A model generated the notes under the pieces. That model saw only the letters and a list, made by a program, of their open reading frames with translations. It had not been told where the DNA came from and searched no databases. Positions 48,365-56,725 of a stretch of 64,000 bases of DNA are shown one piece after another (position 1 is the first letter of the stretch; the number at the start of each line of letters is the position of its first letter). Source of the DNA: an uncultured Prevotellaceae bacterium (GTDB lineage Bacteria; Bacteroidota; Bacteroidia; Bacteroidales; Bacteroidaceae). Where the stretch lies: the NCBI GenBank assembly GCA_946185485.1, contig CAMHJQ010000014.1:1-64000 (forward strand). The letters are read 5' to 3'. The translations under genes and the position numbers were made by a program.

Positions 48365-50034
48365 CTTACGCACTCCTTAATGAACGACATGAACAGTGGA
48401 TGCGGATGCAGCACCGTTGACGAATATTCGGGGTGGAACTGCGTGCCGATATACCAGCGCTTGTCGGGTATCTCGACGATTTCCACGAGGTTGGCGGCGG
48501 GGTTGATGCCCACGCACTTCATGCCCTTCGCTTCGTATTCTTCCTTGTATTTGTTGTTGAACTCATAGCGGTGGCGGTGGCGTTCGCTGATTAGAAGACC
48601 CTCTCCCTGCCCCTCCCTGTGAGAGAGGGGAGCAGATAGTTTTGACTGCGTGTAGGCTTCAAACACTTTGCTGCCTTCTTTCAACTGACAATCGTATGCG
48701 CCTAATCTCATCGTACCACCCATCTGCGTAATGTTTTTTTGTTCTTCCATGAGGTCGATAACATTTACAGGCTCTTGGTAACTACTCCCCTCCATAACAG
48801 GGAGGGGCTGGGGGGTGGGTCTCATTTCGGCACTATTCGCATCCTTATAGCCCAGCACGTTGCGGGCAAACTCGATCACCATCATCTGCATACCTAAGCA
48901 GATGCCAAAGGTAGGAATGTCGTTGGTGCGGGTGTACTCAGCGGCGATGATCTTGCCTTCGATGCCACGTTGTCCGAAGCCCGGACAGATGATCACACCT
49001 TGCATGCCGCTCAGCTTCTCGCCGATGTTTTGGACAGTAATATCCTCACTATTCACGAAATGCAACTTGGCTTTCACATCATTATATATACCTGCCAGGT
49101 TAAGACTCTCGCGGATGCTCTTGTAGGCATCCTGCAGGTTGTATTTGCCCACCAGTCCGATATTTACTTCTCGCTTGGCATTGCGCTGCTTGTCTAAAAA
49201 GTCGTGCCAGGGCTTCATCGCAGGCGTCTCTCCGACAGGTATTCCGATTTTCCGCATGATGGCCGAGTCAAGTCCCTGTTTCTGCATGCTCACAGGCACC
49301 TCGTAGATGCTCGGCATGTCCTCGCTCTGCACCACACATTCCAGATCGACATTGCAGAACGAAGCCACCTTCATGCGCACGTGGTCATCAAGGTGGCGTT
49401 CCGTCCTAAGGACAAGAATATCCGGCTGGATACCCATGCCTTGTAACTCCTTCACGCTGTGCTGCGTGGGTTTCGTCTTCAGCTCTTCAGCCGCTTTCAG
49501 ATAAGGCACATAGGTCAAGTGTACGCAGACGGCATCCCTGCCCAGTTGCCAGCGCAACTGTCGGATGGCTTCCATGAACGGTGCACTCTCGATGTCGCCG
49601 ATGGTGCCGCCTACCTCGGTAATGACGAAGTCGAAGGGTGGGTCTTCCCTTAGCATACGTCTCTTAATCTCGTCGGTGATGTGTGGCACCACCTGGATGG
49701 TCTTGCCCAAGTAGTCGCCACGGCGTTCACGGTCGATAACGGTCTTGTAGATACGACCTGTTGTTATAGAGTTGTTTCGTGTTGTATGTATGCCTGTAAA
49801 GCGCTCGTAGTGCCCCAGGTCGAGGTCGGTCTCGAAACCGTCCTCCGTCACGTAGCACTCGCCGTGCTCGTAGGGGTTCAGCGTGCCCGGGTCGATATTA
49901 ATGTAGGGGTCGAACTTCTGGATGGTGACTTTGTAGCCGCGTGCCTGCAGCAGTTTGCCGATGGAGGCTGAAATAATGCCCTTTCCCAATGAGGAAACGA
50001 CACCGCCCGTGACGAAAATGTACTTTGTATCCAT
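48361..50034 (-). CDS. pyrG: CTP synthase with two repeat-encoded insertions
   Basis: Amidates UTP to CTP with glutamine. 557 aa. Synthetase domain: KYIFVTGGVVSSLGKGIISAS, DPYINIDPGTLNPYEHGECYVTEDG, ITEVGGTIGDIES. Glutaminase domain: CPGFGQRG, nucleophile Cys in TFGICLGMQMM, RHRHRYEFN, GTQFHPEYSS. Between the nucleophile and the RHRHRYEFN segment two foreign-looking peptides interrupt the family sequence: [18 protein letters not shown] and SKLSAPLSHREGQGEGLL, on both sides of the normal VIDLMEEQKNITQMGGTMRLGAY. Both come from the palindromic elements at 48771 and 48595. First gene of the glutamine-enzyme operon. Confidence 0.97.
   Translation of the reverse strand: MDTKYIFVTGGVVSSLGKGIISASIGKLLQARGYKVTIQKFDPYINIDPGTLNPYEHGECYVTEDGFETDLDLGHYERFTGIHTTRNNSITTGRIYKTVIDRERRGDYLGKTIQVVPHITDEIKRRMLREDPPFDFVITEVGGTIGDIESAPFMEAIRQLRWQLGRDAVCVHLTYVPYLKAAEELKTKPTQHSVKELQGMGIQPDILVLRTERHLDDHVRMKVASFCNVDLECVVQSEDMPSIYEVPVSMQKQGLDSAIMRKIGIPVGETPAMKPWHDFLDKQRNAKREVNIGLVGKYNLQDAYKSIRESLNLAGIYNDVKAKLHFVNSEDITVQNIGEKLSGMQGVIICPGFGQRGIEGKIIAAEYTRTNDIPTFGICLGMQMMVIEFARNVLGYKDANSAEMRPTPQPLPVMEGSSYQEPVNVIDLMEEQKNITQMGGTMRLGAYDCQLKEGSKVFEAYTQSKLSAPLSHREGQGEGLLISERHRHRYEFNNKYKEEYEAKGMKCVGINPAANLVEIVEIPDKRWYIGTQFHPEYSSTVLHPHPLFMSFIKECVR
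48595..48650. repeat. Palindromic element in pyrG, plus orientation
   Basis: GACCCTCTCCCTGCCCCTCC followed by CTGTGAGAGAGGGGAGCAG. Close to the element at 54744 in dapF and the reverse complement of the type at 48771. Confidence 0.85.
48771..48820. repeat. Palindromic element in pyrG, inverted orientation
   Basis: CTCTTGGTAACTACTCCCCT then CCATAACAGGGAGGGGCTGG and GGGGTGGGTC. About 40 of 49 positions match the dapF element at 54932. Together with 48595 it forms an inverted pair whose asymmetric arms point outward. Confidence 0.85.
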
Positions 50035-50059
50035 AAAAACAAATGTATTTTATGGACTG

Positions 50060-50067
50060 CAAAATTA
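50060..50067 (-). promoter_or_regulatory. -7 box of the pyrG-purF-carA-carB-asnB operon
   Basis: Minus strand TAATTTTG followed by CAG, 25 bases before the pyrG start. Confidence 0.65.
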
Positions 50068-50224
50068 CTACATTTTGAATAAATACCCTTTATTTTGCTT
50101 TCTTTTTGATTGTTAATTTTCTTGCTTGCTTACAGTTTGTAAATTATTTGAAGATGTTTCCTTTCGTTATGCTAACTATTTGCCCTAAAAACTTGTCATT
50201 TCGTTACAAATCGTCAAAAGCTAC

Positions 50225-50268
50225 AAAAAAAGTTCCCCTCTTCCGTGTCAGATCGGAAGAGGGGACTC
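50225..50268 (-). terminator. Terminator of the P-II/amt/porin operon
   Basis: Minus-strand stem GTCCCCTCTTCCG / CGGAAGAGGGGAAC with an 8-nt loop followed by TTTTTTT, 20 bases after the porin stop. Confidence 0.9.
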
Positions 50269-50287
50269 ATGCCTGGTTTTGGATAAT

Positions 50288-50995
50288 TTATGGATGCAGC
50301 GTGAAACCTAAAACCAGGTAGGCTTTTTGTGAACAAGGATTGGCAGATATTTCTGCGAAGACTGGAATGGAGAACGAGTCTGTCACCTTGATATCCTTTG
50401 TGGCTTTCAGCGCGAGGTTGGTGACAGCGAAGCCATTCGTATCATAAAAGTCCGTGGCGAAGGGGACGGCGCCGGCCGTAGCAGTCCAGTCAACTGTAGC
50501 GAGTTTGAATGGGACAACTACCTCTGCGTAACTGCTGTAAGCCCGCTTGCCGTCCTTGTTCACTCCGTCGTTACCAGCGAAGTTGGTGTACCATTGCAGG
50601 CTGGCCACCCCGAAGTCGTAACCGATGTTGGCCTCAAATACGTGGTTGGTGCCGTGGGCATCATACTTGAAATAGCGGTTCTCGGGGTCAAGACCAGCAT
50701 TAAACCAGTAGTCAGTGATACTGATATTGAATCCGCCGATCGTATAGGCCAGCGTCAGGTCAAATTCTTTGGTGTCGTCAGGGGTGGTCAATCCCACGCT
50801 GCCCCAGGCTGACAATGACAGTCCCTTATATCCAACACCCAGTGTTGGCTGAAGCGACACATTGCCTAAATCCTGGCCACGCCAGATGTAACTACTCACG
50901 ATGTCACCACTAATCGTCGTCTCAATCTCATCCTGTGCCTCAATGGCAGTTGCCCCACAGAACATCATCAATCCTAAAACAAATATCTTTTTCAT
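50288..50995 (-). CDS. Outer-membrane beta-barrel (TorF-like porin) of the nitrogen operon
   Basis: About 235 aa. Signal peptide MKKIFVLGLMMFCGATAIEAQ, then alternating amphipathic strands (TISGDIVSSYIWRGQDLGNVSLQPTLG..., LTLAYTIGGFNISITDYWF, FEANIGYDFGVASLQWYTNF) and a C-terminal AYLVLGFTLHP, fitting a 10-12-strand barrel. The opening SSYIWRGQDLG matches TorF-type putative porins. It starts at 50995; eight further upstream codons lack a signal. Downstream of amt in the same direction, so it may ease outer-membrane passage of nitrogen compounds (inference). Confidence 0.85.
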   Translation of the reverse strand: MKKIFVLGLMMFCGATAIEAQDEIETTISGDIVSSYIWRGQDLGNVSLQPTLGVGYKGLSLSAWGSVGLTTPDDTKEFDLTLAYTIGGFNISITDYWFNAGLDPENRYFKYDAHGTNHVFEANIGYDFGVASLQWYTNFAGNDGVNKDGKRAYSSYAEVVVPFKLATVDWTATAGAVPFATDFYDTNGFAVTNLALKATKDIKVTDSFSIPVFAEISANPCSQKAYLVLGFTLHP

Positions 50996-51044
50996 ACTCT
51001 TTTCTTTCAAATACAACATATCCTTTTCTTCTTTATATTACCCT

Positions 51045-52292
51045 TTAGTTGTAGCAAGCCTCGCCGTGTTCATAGATGTCGAGACCTTCTTCCTCTATAC
51101 GTTTATCAACGCGCAAACCGTGCAAATATTTTATTCCATAGAACAAAACCACACCACAGGCAGCTGCCCAGAGGTCGATGACCAGGATGCCGAAGCACTC
51201 AGCGCCAAAGAAACCCCAACCACCACCATAGAAAGCTCCATTCGTAGTAGACAACAGACCCGTCATCAGCGTGCCGAGGATGCCGCACACACCGTGTACT
51301 GAGCTGGCACCAACGGGGTCGTCGATGTGCAACACATGGTCGATGAACTCAATGGCGAATACAAGCACTATACCACAAACCAGACCGATGATTACGGCAC
51401 CGATGGGCGATACGAGGTCACATCCGGCGGTGATACCTACCAAACCTGCCAGCACGCCGTTCAGGGTCAGAGAGAGTGAAGGCTTGCCGTACTTCAGCCA
51501 GGTGATGAACATCGTAGCCACACCGCCTGCAGCAGCAGCGAGGTTGGTGGTCAGGAAAACGTGCGAGATAGCAATGCGGTTTACCTCACCACTGGCAGCC
51601 AACTGAGAACCAGGGTTGAAGCCAAACCAGCCTAACCAGAGGATGAAGACACCCAGGGCTGCCATCGTTAGGTTGTGACCAGGAATAGCACGGCTCTTGC
51701 CGTCCTTGCCATACTTGCCGATGCGGGGACCAAGGGCCATCGCGCCAATCAGAGCCAGCACACCACCCACACTATGCACAATGGCAGAGCCTGCAAAATC
51801 GTGGAACACATCGCCAAAGGTCGACATCATAAAGCTGTCGGCAGCATCGTTGCACAGCCAGCCGCCGCCCCACGTCCAGTGCCCCTCTATTGGGTAGATG
51901 AATAGCGAGATGACAGCACTATAGATAAGGTACATTGAGAACTTGGTACGTTCGGCCATAGCACCGCTCACGATGGTGGCAGAGGTGGCACAGAACACCG
52001 TCTCGAATATCAAGAAACCCTCTACGGGCAGGTCGCCGCCGTAGAAACTCAGGTCGCTCCAGTTGGGAGCACCTATGAATCCTGCACCCTCAGAGCCAAA
52101 CATAAAGCCGAAGCCCAGGAAGAAGAACAGTAACGAGCCGAACATGAAGTCGACGAAGTTCTTCATCAGGATGTTTGCCGTGTTCTTACCGCGTGTAAAA
52201 CCAGCCTCACACAGCGCAAAGCCCGGCTGCATCCAGAAAACCAACATGGCTGCCAATAGCATCCATACAGTATCAAGTGATAAGTTATCCAT
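51045..52292 (-). CDS. amt: Ammonium transporter (Amt/MEP/Rh family)
   Basis: Inner-membrane ammonium channel/transporter, 415 aa, 11 hydrophobic segments. Motifs: MQPGFALCEAGFTRGKN, DFAGSAIVHSVGGVLALIGA with the first pore His, WFGFNPGS, and DDPVGASSVHGVCGILGTL with the second pore His (twin-His). It ends with a cytosolic tail. Paired with a P-II gene directly upstream, which would block the pore under nitrogen excess. Confidence 0.97.
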   Translation of the reverse strand: MDNLSLDTVWMLLAAMLVFWMQPGFALCEAGFTRGKNTANILMKNFVDFMFGSLLFFFLGFGFMFGSEGAGFIGAPNWSDLSFYGGDLPVEGFLIFETVFCATSATIVSGAMAERTKFSMYLIYSAVISLFIYPIEGHWTWGGGWLCNDAADSFMMSTFGDVFHDFAGSAIVHSVGGVLALIGAMALGPRIGKYGKDGKSRAIPGHNLTMAALGVFILWLGWFGFNPGSQLAASGEVNRIAISHVFLTTNLAAAAGGVATMFITWLKYGKPSLSLTLNGVLAGLVGITAGCDLVSPIGAVIIGLVCGIVLVFAIEFIDHVLHIDDPVGASSVHGVCGILGTLMTGLLSTTNGAFYGGGWGFFGAECFGILVIDLWAAACGVVLFYGIKYLHGLRVDKRIEEEGLDIYEHGEACYN

Positions 52293-52307
52293 AATCTAAA
52301 GCCTCCC

Positions 52308-52343
52308 CCTAACCCCCTCTAAAGGGAGGGGGAACCCGAACGG
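52308..52343. repeat. Palindromic element in the glnB-amt spacer, plus orientation
   Basis: GCCTCCCCCTAACCCCCTCT then AAAGGGAGGGGGAA. Same family as 3903 and 62196. Inverted partner at 52381. Confidence 0.8.
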
Positions 52344-52380
52344 AGACACGGGGTTTGTTGTTATGTGTTTTTGTGTTTAT

Positions 52381-52413
52381 TCTCTCCCTCCCTTTGGAGG
52401 GGGTGGGTAGAGG
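52381..52413. repeat. Palindromic element in the glnB-amt spacer, inverted
   Basis: TCTCCCTCCCTTTGGAGGGG then GTGGGTAGAGG; reverse complement of the type at 52308, with the asymmetric arm outward, only about 38 bp away. Confidence 0.8.
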
Positions 52414-52415
52414 CT

Positions 52416-52763
52416 CTACTTCTTGTCTCTCAGTACGGTGTCTCCGTGTTCACCTGTGCGGATGCTCCAGGTGTCGATCATGTCGCTCACAAAGATGCGG
52501 CCGTCGCCTACCTCACCCGTATGTGCTACCTGGAGAATCACCTTCACCGTCGGTTCCACCAGTGGATCGCGGCAGACGATGGTCAGTGCCACACGCTCTA
52601 TCACGTCCGTCGAGTACTGCACACCGCGGTATATCCTCTCCTGTCGGCTTTGTCCGATGCCATGCACGTTGTGGTACTCAAACCAGTCGATGTCCGATGA
52701 GAGCAAAGCTTCCTTCACATCCTCGAACTTCGTCTTGCGGATAATTGCTTCAATCTTTTTCAT
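52416..52763 (-). CDS. P-II nitrogen regulatory protein
   Basis: 115 aa trimeric sensor of 2-oxoglutarate, ATP and ADP. Starts MKKIEAIIRKTKFEDVKEAL; T-loop region GIGQSRQERIYRGVQYSTD keeps the Tyr of the YRGxxY motif; B-loop and C-terminal signature HTGEVGDGRIFV and IRTGEHGD. It precedes amt in the operon, so it most likely acts as a GlnK-type gate of the transporter. The 123-bp spacer to amt carries two inverted palindromic repeats. Confidence 0.96.
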   Translation of the reverse strand: MKKIEAIIRKTKFEDVKEALLSSDIDWFEYHNVHGIGQSRQERIYRGVQYSTDVIERVALTIVCRDPLVEPTVKVILQVAHTGEVGDGRIFVSDMIDTWSIRTGEHGDTVLRDKK

Positions 52764-52830
52764 ACCTTTTTACCTTATTAATTAATACTTACCCGTTTCA
52801 TTCGGGCTAACACTTTGTTGTTTTACGGTG

Positions 52831-52838
52831 CAAAGTTA
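52831..52838 (-). promoter_or_regulatory. -7 box of the nitrogen operon
   Basis: Minus strand TAACTTTG followed by CACC, with TTG (52859-52861 complement) at the -33 distance. Confidence 0.7.
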
Positions 52839-53028
52839 CGACAAATTGCTGTATATTCAATCACTTTTCTTTCAATTTGATTGTTAAAACTACAATCTTC
52901 TTTCAAAGTGTAAAGTGTTTCGTTGTATTCCATTCCACTTTGCTTGCCTTTTGCCTTCTAATCCTGCCTTTTTGTTGCAAACTGTCAGTTCTTACAAGTG
53001 TGTGTTCGAACACACACCATTGCTGACA

Positions 53029-53060
53029 TAAAAAAACGCGAAGCCGGTTGCAGCTTCGCG
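53029..53060 (-). terminator. Terminator of dapF-dapL
   Basis: Minus-strand CGCGAAGC-TGCAACCG-GCTTCGCG followed by TTTTTTT, about 28 bases after the dapL stop. Confidence 0.92.
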
Positions 53061-53088
53061 GAATTCATGATTGGAAAATGGTGACTCG

Positions 53089-54324
53089 TCACACTTTACT
53101 CCACTTCTCGATGCGGTCAAGAGCTTCTTCTGTCTTTTCGTGACTGTTGAAGGCGGTGAAGCGCACATACCCTTCGCCGCTGGGACCGAAGCCGACGCCT
53201 GGCGTACAGACCACATTGGCACCGTAGAGCAGGGCCTCGAAGAATGGCCACGACCCCATGCTGTCGGGTGTGCGCATCCAGATGTATGGGGCATTTTCGC
53301 CACCATATACTTCGTAGCCTAAGGCACGAAGACGGTTGAGCATCCTCTGGGCATTGTCCATGTAGTAGTCGATGGTGGCTTGAATCTGCTGCTTGCCCTC
53401 AGGCGAGTAGATTGCCTCGGCAGCACGCTGCGAGATATAGCTCGTGCCGTTGAACTTCGTGCACTGACGGCGCAGCCACAACTGGTTCAGTGGGATGCGT
53501 TCGCCCTCGAAGGTGGAGACGGTCACGTCTTTCGGTACAATGGTGTAGCCGCAGCGCACACCAGTAAATCCAGCTGTCTTCGAGAACGAGTGGAACTCAA
53601 CAGCGCACTTCCTCGCACCACGAATCTCGTAAATGGAGTGGGGGATTTCCGGGTCGCGGATGTAGGCCTGATAGGCGGCGTCGTAGAGTATCAGCGCGTC
53701 GTTCTTCAGCGCGTAGTTCACCCACTTGCGCAGCTCCTGTTTGGTAATCACCGTACCTGTCGGGTTGTTAGGATAGCAGAGGTAGATGACGTCGACGGGC
53801 CGGCCTTTCGGCAATTCTGGAATGAAACCGTTTTCGGCGGTGGTGGGCAGATAGCGCACGTTGGTCCAACGGCCGTCGCGGAAGGAGCCGCAGCGGCCTA
53901 TCATGACGTTGGAGTCGATGTAGACGGGATAAATCGGGTCGGTGACACCGATGAAGTTGTCCCAGTGCAGCAGTTCCTGGAAGTTACCCGTATCACTCTT
54001 CGCCCCGTCATTAATAAATACCTCGTCGGTACTGAGGTGTATGCCACGTGGCAGAAAGTCGTTCTTCAAGATGGCTTCTCGAAGGAAATCGTAGCCCTGC
54101 TCGGGGCCATAGCCACGGAAACCCTTGATGGTGCCCATCTCGTGGGCGGCCTTATGCATGGCCTCCACAACGGCGGGGGCCAACGGTTGCGTCACATCAC
54201 CGATGCCCAGCGAGATGACGTCAGCCTTGGGGTGCATCACTTTGAATGCGTTCACCTTCTTGGCGATGTCGGCAAACAAATAATTGTTCTGAAGGTTCAG
54301 GAAATGAATGTTTACTAATGCCAT
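53089..54324 (-). CDS. dapL: LL-diaminopimelate aminotransferase
   Basis: Converts tetrahydrodipicolinate directly to LL-DAP, bypassing DapC/D/E. 411 aa. Family start [66 protein letters not shown] lysine in [19 protein letters not shown]. Overlaps dapF by ten bases; the two enzymes catalyse consecutive steps toward meso-DAP for lysine and peptidoglycan. Confidence 0.97.
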   Translation of the reverse strand: MALVNIHFLNLQNNYLFADIAKKVNAFKVMHPKADVISLGIGDVTQPLAPAVVEAMHKAAHEMGTIKGFRGYGPEQGYDFLREAILKNDFLPRGIHLSTDEVFINDGAKSDTGNFQELLHWDNFIGVTDPIYPVYIDSNVMIGRCGSFRDGRWTNVRYLPTTAENGFIPELPKGRPVDVIYLCYPNNPTGTVITKQELRKWVNYALKNDALILYDAAYQAYIRDPEIPHSIYEIRGARKCAVEFHSFSKTAGFTGVRCGYTIVPKDVTVSTFEGERIPLNQLWLRRQCTKFNGTSYISQRAAEAIYSPEGKQQIQATIDYYMDNAQRMLNRLRALGYEVYGGENAPYIWMRTPDSMGSWPFFEALLYGANVVCTPGVGFGPSGEGYVRFTAFNSHEKTEEALDRIEKWSKV

Positions 54325-55256
54325 ATTGTGATTTTGTTTATTCTTTCTTCCTTTTTTATTTCTAGGGCGAAGCCCGCATCAATCTCGCCGTCGAAGACAA
54401 ACTCAGCGGGCCCCGTCATGTAGACGTGGTTGTCGCTCTCGCGCCACTCAATGCTGAGTGTGCCGCCGTCCATGACGATTTGCGACTTGCGTCCGGCCTT
54501 GCCAGTCAGTGCAGCAGCGACGGCAGTCGCGCAGGCACCAGTTCCGCATGCCTGGGTGATGCCGCTGCCCCGTTCCCATACGCGAGTGCGGATAGTTCCG
54601 TCGTTTTCTATACGGGCAAACTCGATATTGCAGCGTTGTGGAAAAGCAGGATGATATTCTAACATGCGTCCTGTCTCACCTACCAGATCCACATTGTCCG
54701 TAAAAATGACATAGTGGGGATTGCCCATCGAGACGAAAAGAGCAGACCCACCCCCCTGCCCCTCCCTGTAATGGAGGGAAGCAGACAGACTTCTCGCGAG
54801 AGTGGGATTGAAAAGGATTTCGTCTTCGAAGACAGGCTCACCCATATCCACTGTTACGTATTCAACTATGTCGTTGACAATGTGCAGATGAAGAATCTTG
54901 ATACCCGATAAAGTCAGCAGGCGGATCTCGGTCTCTTGGTATCCATTCCCCTCCTTCACAGGGAGGGGCCAGGGGTGGGTCCTCCTCTCATAGAGATACT
55001 TTCCAATACACCTCGACGCGTTGCCGCACATCATGGCCTCTGAGCCGTCTGCATTGAAGATGCGCATGGAGAAATCGGCTTCAGGTACAGGAGATAAACC
55101 AATCAGCACCAGCCCGTCAGAGCCAATGCCCTTATGGCGGTCGCTCCATCTGATGGCCGCCTCCTGTGGGTCGGGTACCGACTGCTCCATCGTATTAATA
55201 TAGATGTAGTCGTTTCCGCAACCATGCATTTTCGTAAATGTAATCTTCTGTGCCAT
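54315..55256 (-). CDS. dapF: Diaminopimelate epimerase with two repeat-encoded insertions
   Basis: Interconverts LL- and meso-DAP. Catalytic Cys pair visible in [16 protein letters not shown] and [19 protein letters not shown]; start [20 protein letters not shown] fixes 55256 (the frame runs on to 55394 across the promoter). 313 aa, about 40 longer than usual, because [18 protein letters not shown] (after CIGKYLYER) and [20 protein letters not shown] (before [11 protein letters not shown]) interrupt the fold. Both are encoded by palindromic elements (54932, 54744) like those in pyrG. Confidence 0.96.
   Translation of the reverse strand: MAQKITFTKMHGCGNDYIYINTMEQSVPDPQEAAIRWSDRHKGIGSDGLVLIGLSPVPEADFSMRIFNADGSEAMMCGNASRCIGKYLYERRTHPWPLPVKEGNGYQETEIRLLTLSGIKILHLHIVNDIVEYVTVDMGEPVFEDEILFNPTLARSLSASLHYREGQGGGSALFVSMGNPHYVIFTDNVDLVGETGRMLEYHPAFPQRCNIEFARIENDGTIRTRVWERGSGITQACGTGACATAVAAALTGKAGRKSQIVMDGGTLSIEWRESDNHVYMTGPAEFVFDGEIDAGFALEIKKEERINKITIWH
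54744..54790. repeat. Palindromic element in dapF, plus orientation
   Basis: GACCCACCCCCCTGCCCCTC then CCTGTAATGGAGGGAAGCAG. Matches the pyrG element at 48595 (shared CTGCCCCTCCCTGT and GGGAGCAG/GGGAAGCAG). Confidence 0.85.
54932..54983. repeat. Palindromic element in dapF, inverted orientation
   Basis: CTCTTGGTATCCATTCCCCT then CCTTCACAGGGAGGGGCCAG and GGGTGGGTCC. Inverted partner of 54744, about 190 bp apart as in pyrG (about 176 bp). Confidence 0.85.
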
Positions 55257-55306
55257 ATTGTAATGCTTTTGTGTTGCCTTGCTATCTTTTTGTCGCAAAT
55301 TCGGCG

Positions 55307-55314
55307 CAAAGGTA
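55307..55314 (-). promoter_or_regulatory. -7 box of dapF-dapL
   Basis: Minus strand TACCTTTG followed by CGCC, 51 bases before the DapF start. Confidence 0.75.
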
Positions 55315-55533
55315 ATCAAAAAGTTAAAGTCCACAAAGAAAAGCCCCCGTTTTGTTCGTTGGAAAAATGAAACAACTGTCATTTTGTAAACCATTCTACG
55401 ACATGCCCTACCATTTCATTGACACCTTGATATGATATTCCTCACTTTCCTTGCAAAATGTCACTCTGTCGGGAATAAGGCAAATTAGGATTATTTAACT
55501 TGCAAAGGACATGGTATTACTGAAAAATATTGC

Positions 55534-55541
55534 TACCTTTG
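55534..55541 (+). promoter_or_regulatory. -7 box of fprA
   Basis: TACCTTTG followed by CAAAA, 15 bases before ATG 55556; supports that start over the frame opening at 55511. Confidence 0.75.
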
Positions 55542-55555
55542 CAAAAATTAAAACA

Positions 55556-56725
55556 ATGAATGCGAATATGATTAGTGAAACCATCAAGTATATCGGTGTC
55601 GACGACCTTGACATCGATCTCTTCGAGAGTCAGTATGTAGTGCCCGAGGGCATGAGTTATAATTCCTACCTCATTGACGATGACAAGATAGCCGTCATGG
55701 ACACTGCCGACCGCCGCAAGGGTGAAGCGTGGAAGGCCAACCTGAAGGCGGCGCTCAATGGTCGTCAGCCGGACTATCTGGTAGCACACCACATGGAGCC
55801 CGACCATGCTGCACTGATTGCTGAGATGCTGGAAACTTACCCTGGTTTGCAGCTCGTGTGCAGTCCTCAGGCCGTCAAGATGCTGCCCAACTTCTTCGAG
55901 GGCTTCAACTTCGAGGGACGTGTCATCACCGTCAAGGAGGGCGATACGCTCTCGTTGGGTCATCATACCCTGCACTTCATCACTGCTGCGATGGTGCATT
56001 GGCCTGAGGTCATCATGAGTTACGACACGCTGGACAAGGTGCTCTTCTCCGCTGACGGCTTCGGTAAGTTTGGCGCGCTGGTCAACGAGACCGACGACTG
56101 GGCCTGCGAGGCACGCCGCTACTACTTTAATATATGTGGCAAGTACGGCGCACAGGTGCAGAGCGTGATGAAGAAGATGAGTGCTATCGACGTCCAGACC
56201 ATCTGTCCCCTGCACGGCCCCGTCCTCAAGGGCGAGGCGCTGGCTGAGGCTGTCAAGCTCTACGACACTTGGAGCAAGTACGAGCCTGAGAGCGAGGGCA
56301 TACTCATTGCTTACGCCAGCATTCACGGCGGTACGGCAAAGGCTGCCGAGCGTCTGGGCGAGATACTCCGCCAGAAGGGTGCCAAGAAGGTGGTGGTGAG
56401 CGATTTGAGCCGCGACGATATGGCTGAGGTCATCGAGGATGCCTTCCGTTATCCTACCGTTGTGGTGGCTGCATCGAGCTACGACGGTGGCGTCTTCCCC
56501 GTCATGCACGACTTCCTCTACCACCTGCAGATCAAGAACTACCAGAAGCGCCGCTTCGCCATCGTCGAGAACGGCAGTTGGGCACCTTCAGCTGGTCGCG
56601 TCATGCGCTCCATGATTGAGGCCATGAAGGAATGTGAAATTGTAGAGCCGATGGTCACCATCCGCTCACGCATGAAGTCTGGCGACGAGGCTCTGCTGCA
56701 GCAGCTGGCCGACAGCCTGATTTGA
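55556..56725 (+). CDS. FprA-family A-type flavodiiron protein
   Basis: Reduces oxygen to water (or NO to N2O) to protect anaerobes. About 389 aa: metallo-beta-lactamase diiron domain with HHMEPDHA (His-x-Glu-x-Asp-His ligands), a second-shell His in HWPEVIM, Asp in FSADGFG and LHGP; then a flavodoxin domain (ILIAYASIHGGTAKAAERLGEIL, AASSYDGGVFP). No rubredoxin domain is attached. It overlaps the next start by four bases. Rubrerythrin at 58988 serves the same defence. Confidence 0.95.
   Translation: MNANMISETIKYIGVDDLDIDLFESQYVVPEGMSYNSYLIDDDKIAVMDTADRRKGEAWKANLKAALNGRQPDYLVAHHMEPDHAALIAEMLETYPGLQLVCSPQAVKMLPNFFEGFNFEGRVITVKEGDTLSLGHHTLHFITAAMVHWPEVIMSYDTLDKVLFSADGFGKFGALVNETDDWACEARRYYFNICGKYGAQVQSVMKKMSAIDVQTICPLHGPVLKGEALAEAVKLYDTWSKYEPESEGILIAYASIHGGTAKAAERLGEILRQKGAKKVVVSDLSRDDMAEVIEDAFRYPTVVVAASSYDGGVFPVMHDFLYHLQIKNYQKRRFAIVENGSWAPSAGRVMRSMIEAMKECEIVEPMVTIRSRMKSGDEALLQQLADSLI

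Noticed and set aside
50244..50262. AGATCGGAAGAG matching a sequencing adapter
   Set aside because: It is one arm of a perfect terminator hairpin whose other arm supplies the complement, so it is genuine sequence.
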